Source: Mariniphaga sp963747515 (GTDB taxonomy: Bacteria; Bacteroidota; Bacteroidia; Bacteroidales; Prolixibacteraceae). From it: a stretch of 64,000 nucleotides of DNA. The notes below the pieces were generated by a model, which searched no databases, had not been told where the DNA came from, and saw only the letters and a program-made list of their open reading frames with translations. The DNA lies in NCBI GenBank assembly GCA_963747515.1, contig CAVVFN010000008.1:496001-560000 (forward strand), given 5' to 3'. Below, in pieces: positions 44,705-53,925 of the stretch (the stretch's first letter is position 1; each line of letters begins with the position of its first letter). Made by a program: the position numbers and the translations under genes.

Positions 44705-44848
44705 CCATTGTTAGTTTAAGTTCAAAGTTGTATTTACTCTTATTGCAAGATAGTAAATGTTTTTTAATTACCTCTTTTTAGCAGTAGTTAAGCCGAACGT
44801 AAAATTAACTACTTAATTTATCAAACTCCATTTACTCGTCAGTTGATG

Positions 44849-46202
44849 TTAATATTCCTCCTCCCCCCGAAGCGCTTTTTCATAATCGGGAACCTGAATC
44901 ATCTGGTCGTATCCCTGCGGCCAGGTGTGCCGGCCGAAAATGCCCCAGTAGGCTTCCTTTGTCATGCTGTCCCAATGCAACAGCGACTTTCGGTATTGCA
45001 TCATCTGAAATTGGGTTAACCACAAAAAGCCGGCAAAGACAAGGATCAAAACTCCTTTCATCCAATGCCCCTTACGCCATGCCTTTTCTGTCAGAATAGC
45101 CAATGGGAGCGCCATGATGCCATAAATATCGATCATCGGTCGCGAACCGAAACTTCCGCCGTACCACCAGCACCACCAGCTGTAAACAACATAAATGTTT
45201 ATCACAACAAATACCAATACAGGAAGAAAAAGTGAAGGAGCTGTTTTCCTGAGAAAAACTATTCCTGCCAGTGCAAAAAACATAACCGGTGTATAAGTCA
45301 GCCAGCCTTTCCGGTAACTAAATAAACCATTAACTAATCTCAGGATCCATAAAATAAAACTTCCCCGACTCCATGTAGGAATTAAAGATAAAATGCCCTG
45401 TCTGAATTTTCCAATAGAGCAATTGGGGTAAAATGCCAAGAAATGCAGCTACCCCTGCTATCAGAATCATCTTCCAATTGCTGATTATCCGCTGAACAAA
45501 AGCACGGAAGGATGTCACCCCCGTAAGTGCAGGAAACAGCAACACAAGCGCATTCACCGGCCGGATTAAAACAATAAAACCGGCCAGGAATCCAAGTATA
45601 AGGGTATTTTTCAGACCAGGTTTATCCACCCATTTATGTGTAAAAAACAAAAAAGCAGTTATTAATGCAAAATTGTAGACATGCGGCATGCCCGGCTCTG
45701 ATATAACATAGTACATCAGGTTAGTGGCCAGAACAATCATAGCAAGGATAATTGCAGTTACAGTGTCGGAAACGTACTTTAGAAGAACCTTTCTGAGGTA
45801 GAACAATCCGGCAAACAGATAAAAAAGGGCAGCAAGAAATATGGAAAGGCTATAGGGCCATGAATAACCTAAAGCAGAAGCTTCGGTTAAATTTGCCACA
45901 ACATGGGCCAGCAGAAAAAAAGGAAGCCACAACAGAGCAAGTCCCATCGTCATGCGTAAAATCGGTTTTCCGTTAGGAGCTGTTTGCAACCAGATGATAC
46001 CTTCAAAATCGTTGGGCAAATCCTGCATGAAAGAAAATGTCAGATCATTAAAAATAACAGCAGCAGGTAAATAGGCATAGTAGGAAACCACATCGTTCTG
46101 AATAATCCTGTTCTTTCCCCAGGTATCCAGGTTTCTGCCGTACCAGCCGGAAATCAGGATCAGGAACAGGATGGTCCATTTTGAGCAGTAGTTTCCTTTC
46201 AT
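44849..46202 (-). pseudogene. Frameshifted membrane glycosyltransferase-like gene
   Basis: Two frames cover one gene. From the ATG at 46202 the first frame runs to a stop at 45330 after ...FYFMDPEI; the second resumes ...NGLFSYRKGWLTYTP and ends at 44849. One extra base around 45335 (in ATTAGTTAATGG on the coding strand) separates them; removing it joins DPEI-VNGLFSYRKGW seamlessly. The intact product would be ~450 residues with about ten membrane segments, a paralogue of the next upstream gene (shared GMPHVYN/GMSHSYS, RPVN/RPTN, GGSFGSRP/GCSFGSRN). A true pseudogene or an assembly/sequencing error are both possible. Confidence 0.85.
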
Positions 46203-46223
46203 AACTTGCTGTTTTATATTCTT

Positions 46224-47921
46224 CTATTCAAGATGTACTTGAATTTTTGAAACATTCAGGGAGTCTTTGCCAATATTCCACACAAAGGTGGAAACAACAG
46301 CATCCGTCGAATAGTTTTTTGGCAGACCAAAAAATGCCTTTGTTTTTATTTTCTTTCCAGGCTGCCGGACTACCTCCTCATCCAGTAGTTTTATCCCATT
46401 CCAATAAAGAATACTGTCAGGAGTTTCGATCTGAAGTACAATCACCGCATCGAGGCTGTCGTCAAAAGCCTGGAAGCTTGTTTCAATCATAGCTCTTCTG
46501 TAATTGGCCCGGGTCACCCGGTCCATCTTTATCCTTTTTGCCGGTGAATACTCTATTTCGGGCCCTAATACCAGAGGAGGTATATACCGGTAAGTCTGCC
46601 GGTACTTGTTTACCTTTAAAAAATAGGCATATTCGGACCAGTCCCATTCACCTCCTCCAAAACATTTATCATAGGCACATACCAACTTAATGTTGATCAA
46701 AACCAGCACGAGGGGAACTATAAAAAGCCATTTAATGCGGTAAACTACCTGCTGGTAAAAGTATGCCAAAGGAAGTGCAAAAATGGCAGTATATTCCACA
46801 AAATTCCGGCTTCCAAAACTGCATCCGAATGAATATACAAACCAGGAAGAAAACAGGTAAACCAACCCAGCAAAAACCACAAAAATATAGTAACCGTTGG
46901 CTTTTCTTCTCCAAATCATGTAAAACAGGCCAAACAAAATCACAAAATAGATGGGGTTGTATGGAAACAATCCGTTATTTGTTGAAAAAAGAAATTTTAA
47001 AATCTGGGGTGATTTCCAGTTGGTAAAACCATAACCTTCATACGAATCCGTAACAAACTCTCCCGATGAATACTTCCAATAAAGCATCTGAGGGAGGAAT
47101 ACAAGAAAAAGGGCAACGAACAGAATGAGCAGATTGTTTAATGTCATTACCTTTTGGATTCTTTCTACCAGCTGCTTCCGGGAAGATACATCAAGTATGA
47201 AAACCAATCCTACAAAGACAAGATTAGTAGGCCTGACAAGAACTATTAGTCCGGCAACCAGGGAAAGCAGAAAAAAAGAATACCTCTTCCCCTGAGTTTC
47301 CGACTCCAGAAAAAAACGCTTTGAAAGCCAGAGAAGCAAAGAAAAAAGGAAAAAGGAATAGCTGTGAGACATGCCGGTAACATCGATGGTATAAAAAAGC
47401 AGGTTTGTTCCGGCAAATAGGGTAACCAGTGTAAAAAATGCGACTGTGCGCTTAAAATAATACTGCAGGAACTGCCAAAGAAAAAACAAGCCGAAGAACA
47501 CATATAGGATAGTAGCCAAAGTAGGTACAAGATGATAAATACCTGAAAATCCATCCTGGTTTTGTCCGGTTAAACTGGCAATTCCATGTATCATCAGAAA
47601 AATGGGAGCCTGCATAATAGCCACACCACTGGTGTACCGGGTTATGATTTTTCCATTTTCGTCAACCGAAAAACCTTCTCCTGTTTTTTCTTCTAAATTT
47701 TCAGGAAACTGACTGCCGTCAAACCCATAAATAAATAAAGCCGGGGAATAAACGTAATATCCTGCCTGATCAGCCCAAAGCGTAGCCCTCCAGTTATAGG
47801 TTCCATAATGCTGCTGACGGTTTAAAGTCAGGTAGGCAATAAACGCTAAAACTCCAATCCAGATGATGGTTTTTACTGTTTTCCCAGAAACCTGGCTCAA
47901 TTGGCTAATCGGTTGTATCAT
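46224..47921 (-). CDS. Polytopic membrane protein, putative GT-C glycosyltransferase
   Basis: 565 residues with about ten membrane segments; acidic residues in the first periplasmic loop (WADQAGYYVYSPAL) fit GT-C enzymes acting on lipid-linked sugars. The C-terminal ~130 residues look soluble. It is the intact paralogue of the frameshifted gene just downstream. The methyltransferase gene upstream ends 1 bp before its start codon, so it is in one transcript with it. Precise sugar and acceptor unknown. Confidence 0.65.
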   Translation of the reverse strand: MIQPISQLSQVSGKTVKTIIWIGVLAFIAYLTLNRQQHYGTYNWRATLWADQAGYYVYSPALFIYGFDGSQFPENLEEKTGEGFSVDENGKIITRYTSGVAIMQAPIFLMIHGIASLTGQNQDGFSGIYHLVPTLATILYVFFGLFFLWQFLQYYFKRTVAFFTLVTLFAGTNLLFYTIDVTGMSHSYSFFLFSLLLWLSKRFFLESETQGKRYSFFLLSLVAGLIVLVRPTNLVFVGLVFILDVSSRKQLVERIQKVMTLNNLLILFVALFLVFLPQMLYWKYSSGEFVTDSYEGYGFTNWKSPQILKFLFSTNNGLFPYNPIYFVILFGLFYMIWRRKANGYYIFVVFAGLVYLFSSWFVYSFGCSFGSRNFVEYTAIFALPLAYFYQQVVYRIKWLFIVPLVLVLINIKLVCAYDKCFGGGEWDWSEYAYFLKVNKYRQTYRYIPPLVLGPEIEYSPAKRIKMDRVTRANYRRAMIETSFQAFDDSLDAVIVLQIETPDSILYWNGIKLLDEEVVRQPGKKIKTKAFFGLPKNYSTDAVVSTFVWNIGKDSLNVSKIQVHLE

Positions 47922-47922
47922 C

Positions 47923-48654
47923 TTACTCTTTTTGTCCTGCCTGTATTACAGAAAGTCCTGAAAACCGTTGCATAAAATAATCAACCAGTTTCCATACAGG
48001 TACCATTCTGTTGTACAACTGCATCATTCCCCCCGATATCATTTGCTGTTTTAAAATACTTCCGGATATATACCAGCCAAACATCCCCATAAAATTATAA
48101 TATTGGGAATGAATGACTCTGAATCCGGAAGTTTCCATCAGGTCTTTCAGTGTTTTGTCAGTATATCTACGGTAATGCCCCAGTTGTTCATCAAATCCGT
48201 TATAAAGAAACTGAAATGCCGGCACCAGAATGACTACATTTCCTCCCGGACGTAGAAATTTATTTGCATTTTTTAAAGCCTGGAAATGATCTTCGATATG
48301 TTCAACCACATTTAAGGCAAAGACGGTATCGAACTGACCGGTAAGTTCCGGATGCTTTTCTTCCAGGTTTTTAACTGAAAAATCAATTTCATGGATTCCT
48401 TTCAGATTAGAATAGGTACTGAATTCGTTTTCCAGGTGCGGAAAATAGCCGCTGTCGAAATCGCTAAGCGTTATTTGAGCACCATTTTCTACAAAATATC
48501 TTGATATATTACCAATTCCGCTGCCAATCTCCAGGATATCTCCTTTGCAATGAGGACGGATGGTTTCATACATCCAGCGATTAAAATTACTGGCAGAGGA
48601 TATTACTTCCAGTGTATCGGTTCCGTATTGTAAGTTCCCTGTTGTTTCAGTCAT
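47923..48654 (-). CDS. SAM-dependent class I methyltransferase
   Basis: 243 residues. Motif I is ILEIGSGIGNISRYF, post-I Asp in LSDFDSGYFP, and motif IV-like FDTVFALNVVEHIEDH. Probably modifies a sugar, lipid or small molecule linked to the surrounding glycosylation genes. Its start overlaps the upstream membrane protein stop by 1 nt (TAATG), and it ends 1 bp before the next gene, so translation is likely coupled. Substrate is not known. Confidence 0.88.
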   Translation of the reverse strand: MTETTGNLQYGTDTLEVISSASNFNRWMYETIRPHCKGDILEIGSGIGNISRYFVENGAQITLSDFDSGYFPHLENEFSTYSNLKGIHEIDFSVKNLEEKHPELTGQFDTVFALNVVEHIEDHFQALKNANKFLRPGGNVVILVPAFQFLYNGFDEQLGHYRRYTDKTLKDLMETSGFRVIHSQYYNFMGMFGWYISGSILKQQMISGGMMQLYNRMVPVWKLVDYFMQRFSGLSVIQAGQKE

Positions 48655-50609
48655 TATTTATTTATGTTTGCCGCGAAAAATTCCATTCGGAAATTATCTA
48701 AAAGTATCTTATTTTTAGTTGTATTCCAGATATAAACCTTGATTGTCGCCTCCTTATTTAATTTTTGAGGAACATGAAAAATAAAATCAGTTTTACTCCA
48801 AACGTCAAATTCAGTCATTTGTTTTAAAAAATCAAAAACCACATAATGGTAAACCCGATTATTTCCTTCAACAGAGAAAACCACATATACTTTTCCTGGA
48901 TCAACTTGTTTCGTGAAAAACAAATTGGCTGAAACTTTTAGCATACTCTGTTCCAGATTTATTATTTTGTTTACAGGAATTTGAAAAGTTGGGCTAAATT
49001 CAGCTCCTTCCATATTAAAACAATAGTCTGATTCAGTTTCTCCTTTGTGAATCCTTTTTTTTTCCAGCTCCTTTTCCGGAAAAGGAAGTTCAAAAGTTAA
49101 TTCCTCAGTATATAAAACAGCTGTTTCATAACTGCTTTTTCGTAAATGGTGATAGATTATATCATTTTTAGATGTTCCATCTTCAAGTTTTCTGAATATT
49201 ACAACTTGATACTGATTATCACCCAAAACTTTAAAAGGAATTTCTGGCTCAAAAATTTTTATCAACTCAAAATCAGGATTTTTTATTATCTGTTCAAGGG
49301 GAAGTTTACCTTCATTGGCTGAAAATTGAGCATCCCAGACAAAAAGTGTACTGTCTGGTAAATTTTTCCCTGGTTCATTGTTATCAGAAAAGCCATATTG
49401 TATTTCTTCTAAATTCCAGGCATCCTTTCCAGTAGAATAGGCGAAATATGGATTATGAACAACAAGCTTATATTCTATGTTTTCTGGCTTTTGCAGAAAC
49501 TGAGTGGCCTTCTTTAAAACGGGATCAGTCAAACTCCAGCTTACTGAATTGTGATAGTAATCGGTGGCGGCTCCGGTTAAATAGATTGCAGGAAGTATTA
49601 GCAGAAAAGCAAATATCCTTTTTCTATGATTCACCTTGATTGCAACCTCATTTACAGCAAAGGCTGCCATAATTCCAACTAATGGTGAAACACCAGCCAT
49701 TACCCTTGCCAATCCTGCAGAAGTATCTCCCTTCCACCATAAAAAACTATGTATAAAAAGATATCCCCAAAAACTGCCTAACACCAGCAACAACAAAAAT
49801 AATGAATCGGAATTTAGTTTAAAGTTAACCTTAATCCACTTTAACAGGATAACAACAGTTCCGGCAAGAAGAAAAACTGGAACAATGTGACCATAATAAA
49901 ATGGCATGCTTTTCAGATAATGATACCACTTACCGCTGCCGTAAACACTTGGAGCACCTGTAGAATAAGGTCTATTATTGATTAACCACCAGAAATCATG
50001 ATAATAATACATCCAGCCAATCAGGCTAAAGAGTATAAATCCGGTAAATAAAAAAGGAATGCTTTTATATTGCTTTTTAACCAAAAATGCCATAAAAAAG
50101 AACATCAAAAATGCCAGCCCCTCGCTTCTTACCAGGAAAAGAAAGGAAATTATTATCGCTGACCAGAGGTACTTTTCTCTAAAAAAAAGATAAATGGAAA
50201 CAACAAGTACCAGGCTAAACAGCACTTCTGTCATTGCTGTAGGCATCATTACAAAATAGATGGGGGTAAACACTGCAACAACAGCAGCAAACCATGCTCC
50301 TTTTAACTTAAAGTGGATTGCCAGACGATAGCAAAACCAGGCGGTTAGTAATCCGGCTGTAATATTGAATATCCTGACTGCTGTTAATCCCAATTGGGCA
50401 ATGGGTGCGGTTAGAATGGTAAATACAGGTTTCCCCCAATGATCCAGAAAAAGGTGCGGGTAACGAAACGCCCACCGCGATATGTTGAAATGGGCATAAT
50501 TATCGGCACCCCCGGCAGGAACTTCCGTAAACGCAGCAACAGCTGAAAAAATCAGGCCAAAAACGATCAACCCTCTTATAACCCAAATGCTTTCCTTTGA
50601 CTGCTGCAT
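48654..50609 (-). CDS. Large membrane protein, ArnT/PMT-like glycosyltransferase
   Basis: 651 residues with about ten membrane segments in the first ~370 residues and a long extracytoplasmic C-terminal part. Early loop residues around EVPAGGADNYAHFN carry acidic residues in the position of the GT-C catalytic Asp, and HWGKPVFTIL follows. Family resemblance is to the PMT/ArnT superfamily. It lies 15 bp after the GT2 gene and overlaps the methyltransferase by 1 nt, making a compact operon. Confidence 0.68.
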   Translation of the reverse strand: MQQSKESIWVIRGLIVFGLIFSAVAAFTEVPAGGADNYAHFNISRWAFRYPHLFLDHWGKPVFTILTAPIAQLGLTAVRIFNITAGLLTAWFCYRLAIHFKLKGAWFAAVVAVFTPIYFVMMPTAMTEVLFSLVLVVSIYLFFREKYLWSAIIISFLFLVRSEGLAFLMFFFMAFLVKKQYKSIPFLFTGFILFSLIGWMYYYHDFWWLINNRPYSTGAPSVYGSGKWYHYLKSMPFYYGHIVPVFLLAGTVVILLKWIKVNFKLNSDSLFLLLLVLGSFWGYLFIHSFLWWKGDTSAGLARVMAGVSPLVGIMAAFAVNEVAIKVNHRKRIFAFLLILPAIYLTGAATDYYHNSVSWSLTDPVLKKATQFLQKPENIEYKLVVHNPYFAYSTGKDAWNLEEIQYGFSDNNEPGKNLPDSTLFVWDAQFSANEGKLPLEQIIKNPDFELIKIFEPEIPFKVLGDNQYQVVIFRKLEDGTSKNDIIYHHLRKSSYETAVLYTEELTFELPFPEKELEKKRIHKGETESDYCFNMEGAEFSPTFQIPVNKIINLEQSMLKVSANLFFTKQVDPGKVYVVFSVEGNNRVYHYVVFDFLKQMTEFDVWSKTDFIFHVPQKLNKEATIKVYIWNTTKNKILLDNFRMEFFAANINK

Positions 50610-50624
50610 GCCTGTTTTGTAGAT

Positions 50625-51347
50625 TTAGCGTACGAACAAATTGTATTTCATTACGCAATATAAGGCCCTGAAACCATCGCGCCAACCAATTTTTTTACCT
50701 TCCTCATAGGTACGGCCATAGTAAGAAATACCCACTTCAAAAATCCGGATACCTGGGATACGCGCTATTTTAGCAGTCACCTCGGGCTCGAAGCCAAAGC
50801 GGTTTTCTTTCAGATCAATGTTTTTTATTATATCTGATTTAAAAAGCTTATAGCATGTTTCCATATCGGTCAGGTTCAGATTGGTAAACATATTGGAAAC
50901 CGTTGTAAGCATCTTATTTCCTATTGAGTGCCAAAAAAATAAAATCCGGTGCGGGTGACCTCCCATAAACCTGGAACCATAAACCACATCGGCATTCCCT
51001 TCGGCAATGGGCTTTAGCAATTGGTTATACTCCCTGGGATCGTATTCCAAATCGGCATCCTGAATAATTACACAACTGCCCGAGGCTTCTTTTATCCCCC
51101 GGTGCAATGCTGCTCCTTTTCCCATATTCACAGGTTGATTGAACAATTTAATATCTGCCTCCTGATGGTTGTTCATGTAGGCTGAAATAACACCTGATGA
51201 ATTATCCTTTGAAGCATCATTAACCAATATAATTTCCTTTTCAAATCCATACATTAAATCTACCAAAAGGATGCGGTCGAGGATAACCTCAATGGTACGT
51301 TCTTCATTATAAACCGGAATAATGACCGATAGCAATTTTTTGTTCAT
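50625..51347 (-). CDS. Family 2 glycosyltransferase (DPM1-type)
   Basis: 240 residues. GT-A fold: SVIIPVYNEERTIEVILDRI, Asp-containing IILVNDASKDNS, the DADLEYDP catalytic stretch, and DVVYGSRFMGG. Matches soluble dolichyl/polyprenyl-phosphate sugar synthases. It likely charges undecaprenyl phosphate with a hexose for the GT-C proteins in the same operon. A second, distinct GT2 lies on the other strand about 9 kb away. Confidence 0.9.
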   Translation of the reverse strand: MNKKLLSVIIPVYNEERTIEVILDRILLVDLMYGFEKEIILVNDASKDNSSGVISAYMNNHQEADIKLFNQPVNMGKGAALHRGIKEASGSCVIIQDADLEYDPREYNQLLKPIAEGNADVVYGSRFMGGHPHRILFFWHSIGNKMLTTVSNMFTNLNLTDMETCYKLFKSDIIKNIDLKENRFGFEPEVTAKIARIPGIRIFEVGISYYGRTYEEGKKIGWRDGFRALYCVMKYNLFVR

Positions 51348-51421
51348 TTATTTAATTTAATTCGGTTTTGGCGTTCAAAAATAATGGAATTATTAAAAGT
51401 CACCTATCTAATCTCAAAATT

Positions 51422-53125
51422 CTACTTTACCTTTATCAAATAATTATTCTTCAGGCTTTCCCTGCGTGTATCAGGATTCAAAAACTGAAAAGAAATCTCA
51501 TTCATTCCACGTTGAGGTATTATAAAAACAGTATCAACCTGCTCTTTTAATTTTTCAACCACCGTTAATCCAATTTTATTGGTGTAAATCCAAGGTTCTT
51601 CCTTATCCAGAAATGTATAAAATTCTTCCCACGTCGAAAAATTTTCAACCGGAACATCTGCCCAATAAAAAAGTTCGTATTCTTCCAAATGCAGGTTTTT
51701 TAAAACTCCATTTGAAGTCCGCTGTTCCTCAAATAGCCTTAATGCCTGCCGTGCACCTTGATATTCAAATAAAGCAGGCAACACAACATTATTAAGCAAA
51801 AGATTAAAAGATGCAGCAATGATAAGGGATATAAAGGTAAGCTGTTTCAGCTTTTGTGATTCAGCCCGAACATAAAACAACGCAACCACCAGAGCCAATG
51901 CTCCCAGAAAAACCAGCAATATCCTTTTGTTTCCCTGAATAATAAACGCCGAAGTGAACAACAAAAGAACCATTATTGCCAGAACAAAACCTTGAATATA
52001 AATAAGCAGGGCTTTTGATTTGGGTGCCCGGGAGGCAAAATGTTGCACCCGCCCGGCTGCAACCACCGCCAGCGGAGGCATTAGCATCATTATATAGTTG
52101 GGGGCTTTACCGCGGGCAATGCTGTAAATAAAGAACAAAACCAGTACTCCTGCCAAAAGCGCAGCACTGTATGGATAAAAATTCCGGCCCCGGAACCAGG
52201 TATTAACCTCTGCCGCCAAACCGGCAATAACAGGAATTGTCCAGGGCAAAAACGCCCACAGAAGATTGTACAGGTAGTAAAACGGATCGGTACTTGATCC
52301 TGCTACTTTACCTGAAACCCGTCCTATGTTGTTGTCGATAAAATAAAACCAGAACCCTTCTGTACCAAAATGTTCCCATAAATGGTACAATGAAGGTGAA
52401 ATAATTAACATCACCAGAGTAATTCCAACCAGCCATTTGGGATTAAAAAGCTGCCTGTAATCGTTCTTTAGCAACAGGTAAAAAAAAACAAAAAAGAAAG
52501 GCAATACTGCTCCTACAGGACCTTTGGTCAGCATTGCCAGACCGGTTCCTGTAAAACCAAGTATAAAATGAAGTGTTTTTTTACTTTTCATATATTCCGC
52601 AAACTGCCACAACGACAGTATGACAGCCGTCTGCAGCACCGTATCGGTATGAATATCCATAAAATAAAGAAAAAACAGCTGGGAGGTACCCGCAAACAGA
52701 GCTGCAAGCTTGCCTGCTGTTCTGGAAAAAAGCAACTTTGCAAGCCTGTACGTGAAGTATAGGCCGGTTAACCCAAAGAGAAAGGGAAACAATTTAAAAC
52801 CCATATTTGTGTTTCCAAAAAGTTGAATTCCCAATCCGGCCAACCAAAATAGCAGATGCGGTTTCTGATCGTAAGGCTGTCCATTGATTTTCAGGTCAAG
52901 CCAGTTGCCCGAATCTGCCATTTGCCTCGATATGGAAGCATACAAACCGGCGTCACCTGTAAGATCGATAAATAAACCAAATATCCAGGCAATCATAACC
53001 AGCAGCAGAACTGCTGCCCACAAACTTTTTTTCAAATTAAAATTCAAGCGACAGTTAATAATTCTTAATGAAATGCAAATTAAATGAATAATAACCAATT
53101 CAATACTAAAAAAGAAATTGAACAT
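51422..53125 (-). CDS. ArnT/PMT-like glycosyltransferase family 39 protein
   Basis: 567 residues in frame, about ten membrane helices. The classic GT39/ArnT motif follows the first helix: DLTGDAGLYASISRQMADSGNWLDL with the acidic catalytic region, and PYDQKPHLLFWLAGL. The N-terminal ~30 residues are poorly conserved and a TTG at 53035 (LKKSLWAAVLL) could be the real start. It transfers a sugar from a polyprenyl-phosphate donor to lipid A or protein in the periplasm. It is the first gene of the minus-strand glycosylation transcript. Confidence 0.85.
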   Translation of the reverse strand: MFNFFFSIELVIIHLICISLRIINCRLNFNLKKSLWAAVLLLVMIAWIFGLFIDLTGDAGLYASISRQMADSGNWLDLKINGQPYDQKPHLLFWLAGLGIQLFGNTNMGFKLFPFLFGLTGLYFTYRLAKLLFSRTAGKLAALFAGTSQLFFLYFMDIHTDTVLQTAVILSLWQFAEYMKSKKTLHFILGFTGTGLAMLTKGPVGAVLPFFFVFFYLLLKNDYRQLFNPKWLVGITLVMLIISPSLYHLWEHFGTEGFWFYFIDNNIGRVSGKVAGSSTDPFYYLYNLLWAFLPWTIPVIAGLAAEVNTWFRGRNFYPYSAALLAGVLVLFFIYSIARGKAPNYIMMLMPPLAVVAAGRVQHFASRAPKSKALLIYIQGFVLAIMVLLLFTSAFIIQGNKRILLVFLGALALVVALFYVRAESQKLKQLTFISLIIAASFNLLLNNVVLPALFEYQGARQALRLFEEQRTSNGVLKNLHLEEYELFYWADVPVENFSTWEEFYTFLDKEEPWIYTNKIGLTVVEKLKEQVDTVFIIPQRGMNEISFQFLNPDTRRESLKNNYLIKVK

Positions 53126-53432
53126 CCAATTTAATTGGAACTAGGTTCAGGGTTTTATCTATAAAAAATGATTGGATGATGCTTTAACACCAACTGCAAT
53201 AATTAATTCTCCACTTCGTTTTGAAAAATGGGTCAATCCTGTTAAATATAAAATCATTAAATTTGTGCAGGAAAACAGGTAAAAATTTTAGTTTTTAAAA
53301 ATATTGAAAATTTGAAATGAGCATGAGTAAAAACTTCAATCCTTCAGATATAAGAATGTTATCATGCAAACGTTTGGCTTGCCATACAGGCAGCAATCAA
53401 TTTACTGTGAATAAATGAACAATTTCAGAACC
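53126..53432. other. Divergent intergenic region upstream of coaD
   Basis: About 300 bp without a gene between the divergent ArnT-like and coaD genes. It contains the -7-like box TAAATTTG at 53258-53265 on the plus strand. Nothing else was recognised. Confidence 0.45.
53258..53265 (+). promoter_or_regulatory. Candidate -7 box for coaD
   Basis: TAAATTTG matches TAnnTTTG; it is about 165 bp upstream of the coaD start. The distance makes the assignment uncertain. Confidence 0.3.
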
Positions 53433-53909
53433 ATGAAAACAGCCATTTTCCCCGGTTCATTCGATCCATTTACAATTGGACATGAATCCATAGTAAAAAG
53501 AGCTTTGTCAATGTTCGATAAAATCATCATCATGATTGGTTTTAATGCCAATAAAAAGTCTTTTTTTTCTTTGGAAAAACGAATGAAGTGGATTAACCAG
53601 GTGTTTCAGAACGAAGAAAAAGTTGAGGTACGGGTTCATGAGGGATTGACCGTTGATTTTTGTAAAGAAGTAGGAGCTCGATATATTTTACGTGGCTTGC
53701 GCACCTCTTCCGATTTTGAATACGAACGGGCCATTGCCCAGATAAACAAAAAAATGCATCCGGAAATTGAGACCGTTTTCCTGCTTACACTGCCTGAGCA
53801 TACACCTGTTAATGCTACCATTATTCGTGATATTGTATTCCATGGCGGTGATGCCAGTATGTTCCTTCCTGCCGGCCTCAACCCTGAAGAGTTTAAACCC
53901 AATAAATAA
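53433..53909 (+). CDS. coaD: Pantetheine-phosphate adenylyltransferase
   Basis: 158 residues from the ATG at 53433 (MKTAIFPGSFDPFTIGHESIV), the standard family start; an upstream ATG at 53415 would add six residues. The nucleotidyltransferase motif GSFDPFTIGH and the RGLRTSSDFEYE region are present. It makes dephospho-CoA from phosphopantetheine and ATP. The next gene starts 16 bp downstream on the same strand and probably shares the transcript. Confidence 0.94.
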   Translation: MKTAIFPGSFDPFTIGHESIVKRALSMFDKIIIMIGFNANKKSFFSLEKRMKWINQVFQNEEKVEVRVHEGLTVDFCKEVGARYILRGLRTSSDFEYERAIAQINKKMHPEIETVFLLTLPEHTPVNATIIRDIVFHGGDASMFLPAGLNPEEFKPNK

Positions 53910-53925
53910 ACTGTTATATACATTT

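Noticed and set aside
44849..45439. Separate gene for the downstream part of the frameshifted transferase
   Set aside because: Its apparent N-terminus is out-of-frame reading of the upstream gene; the remaining sequence continues that gene's membrane domain.
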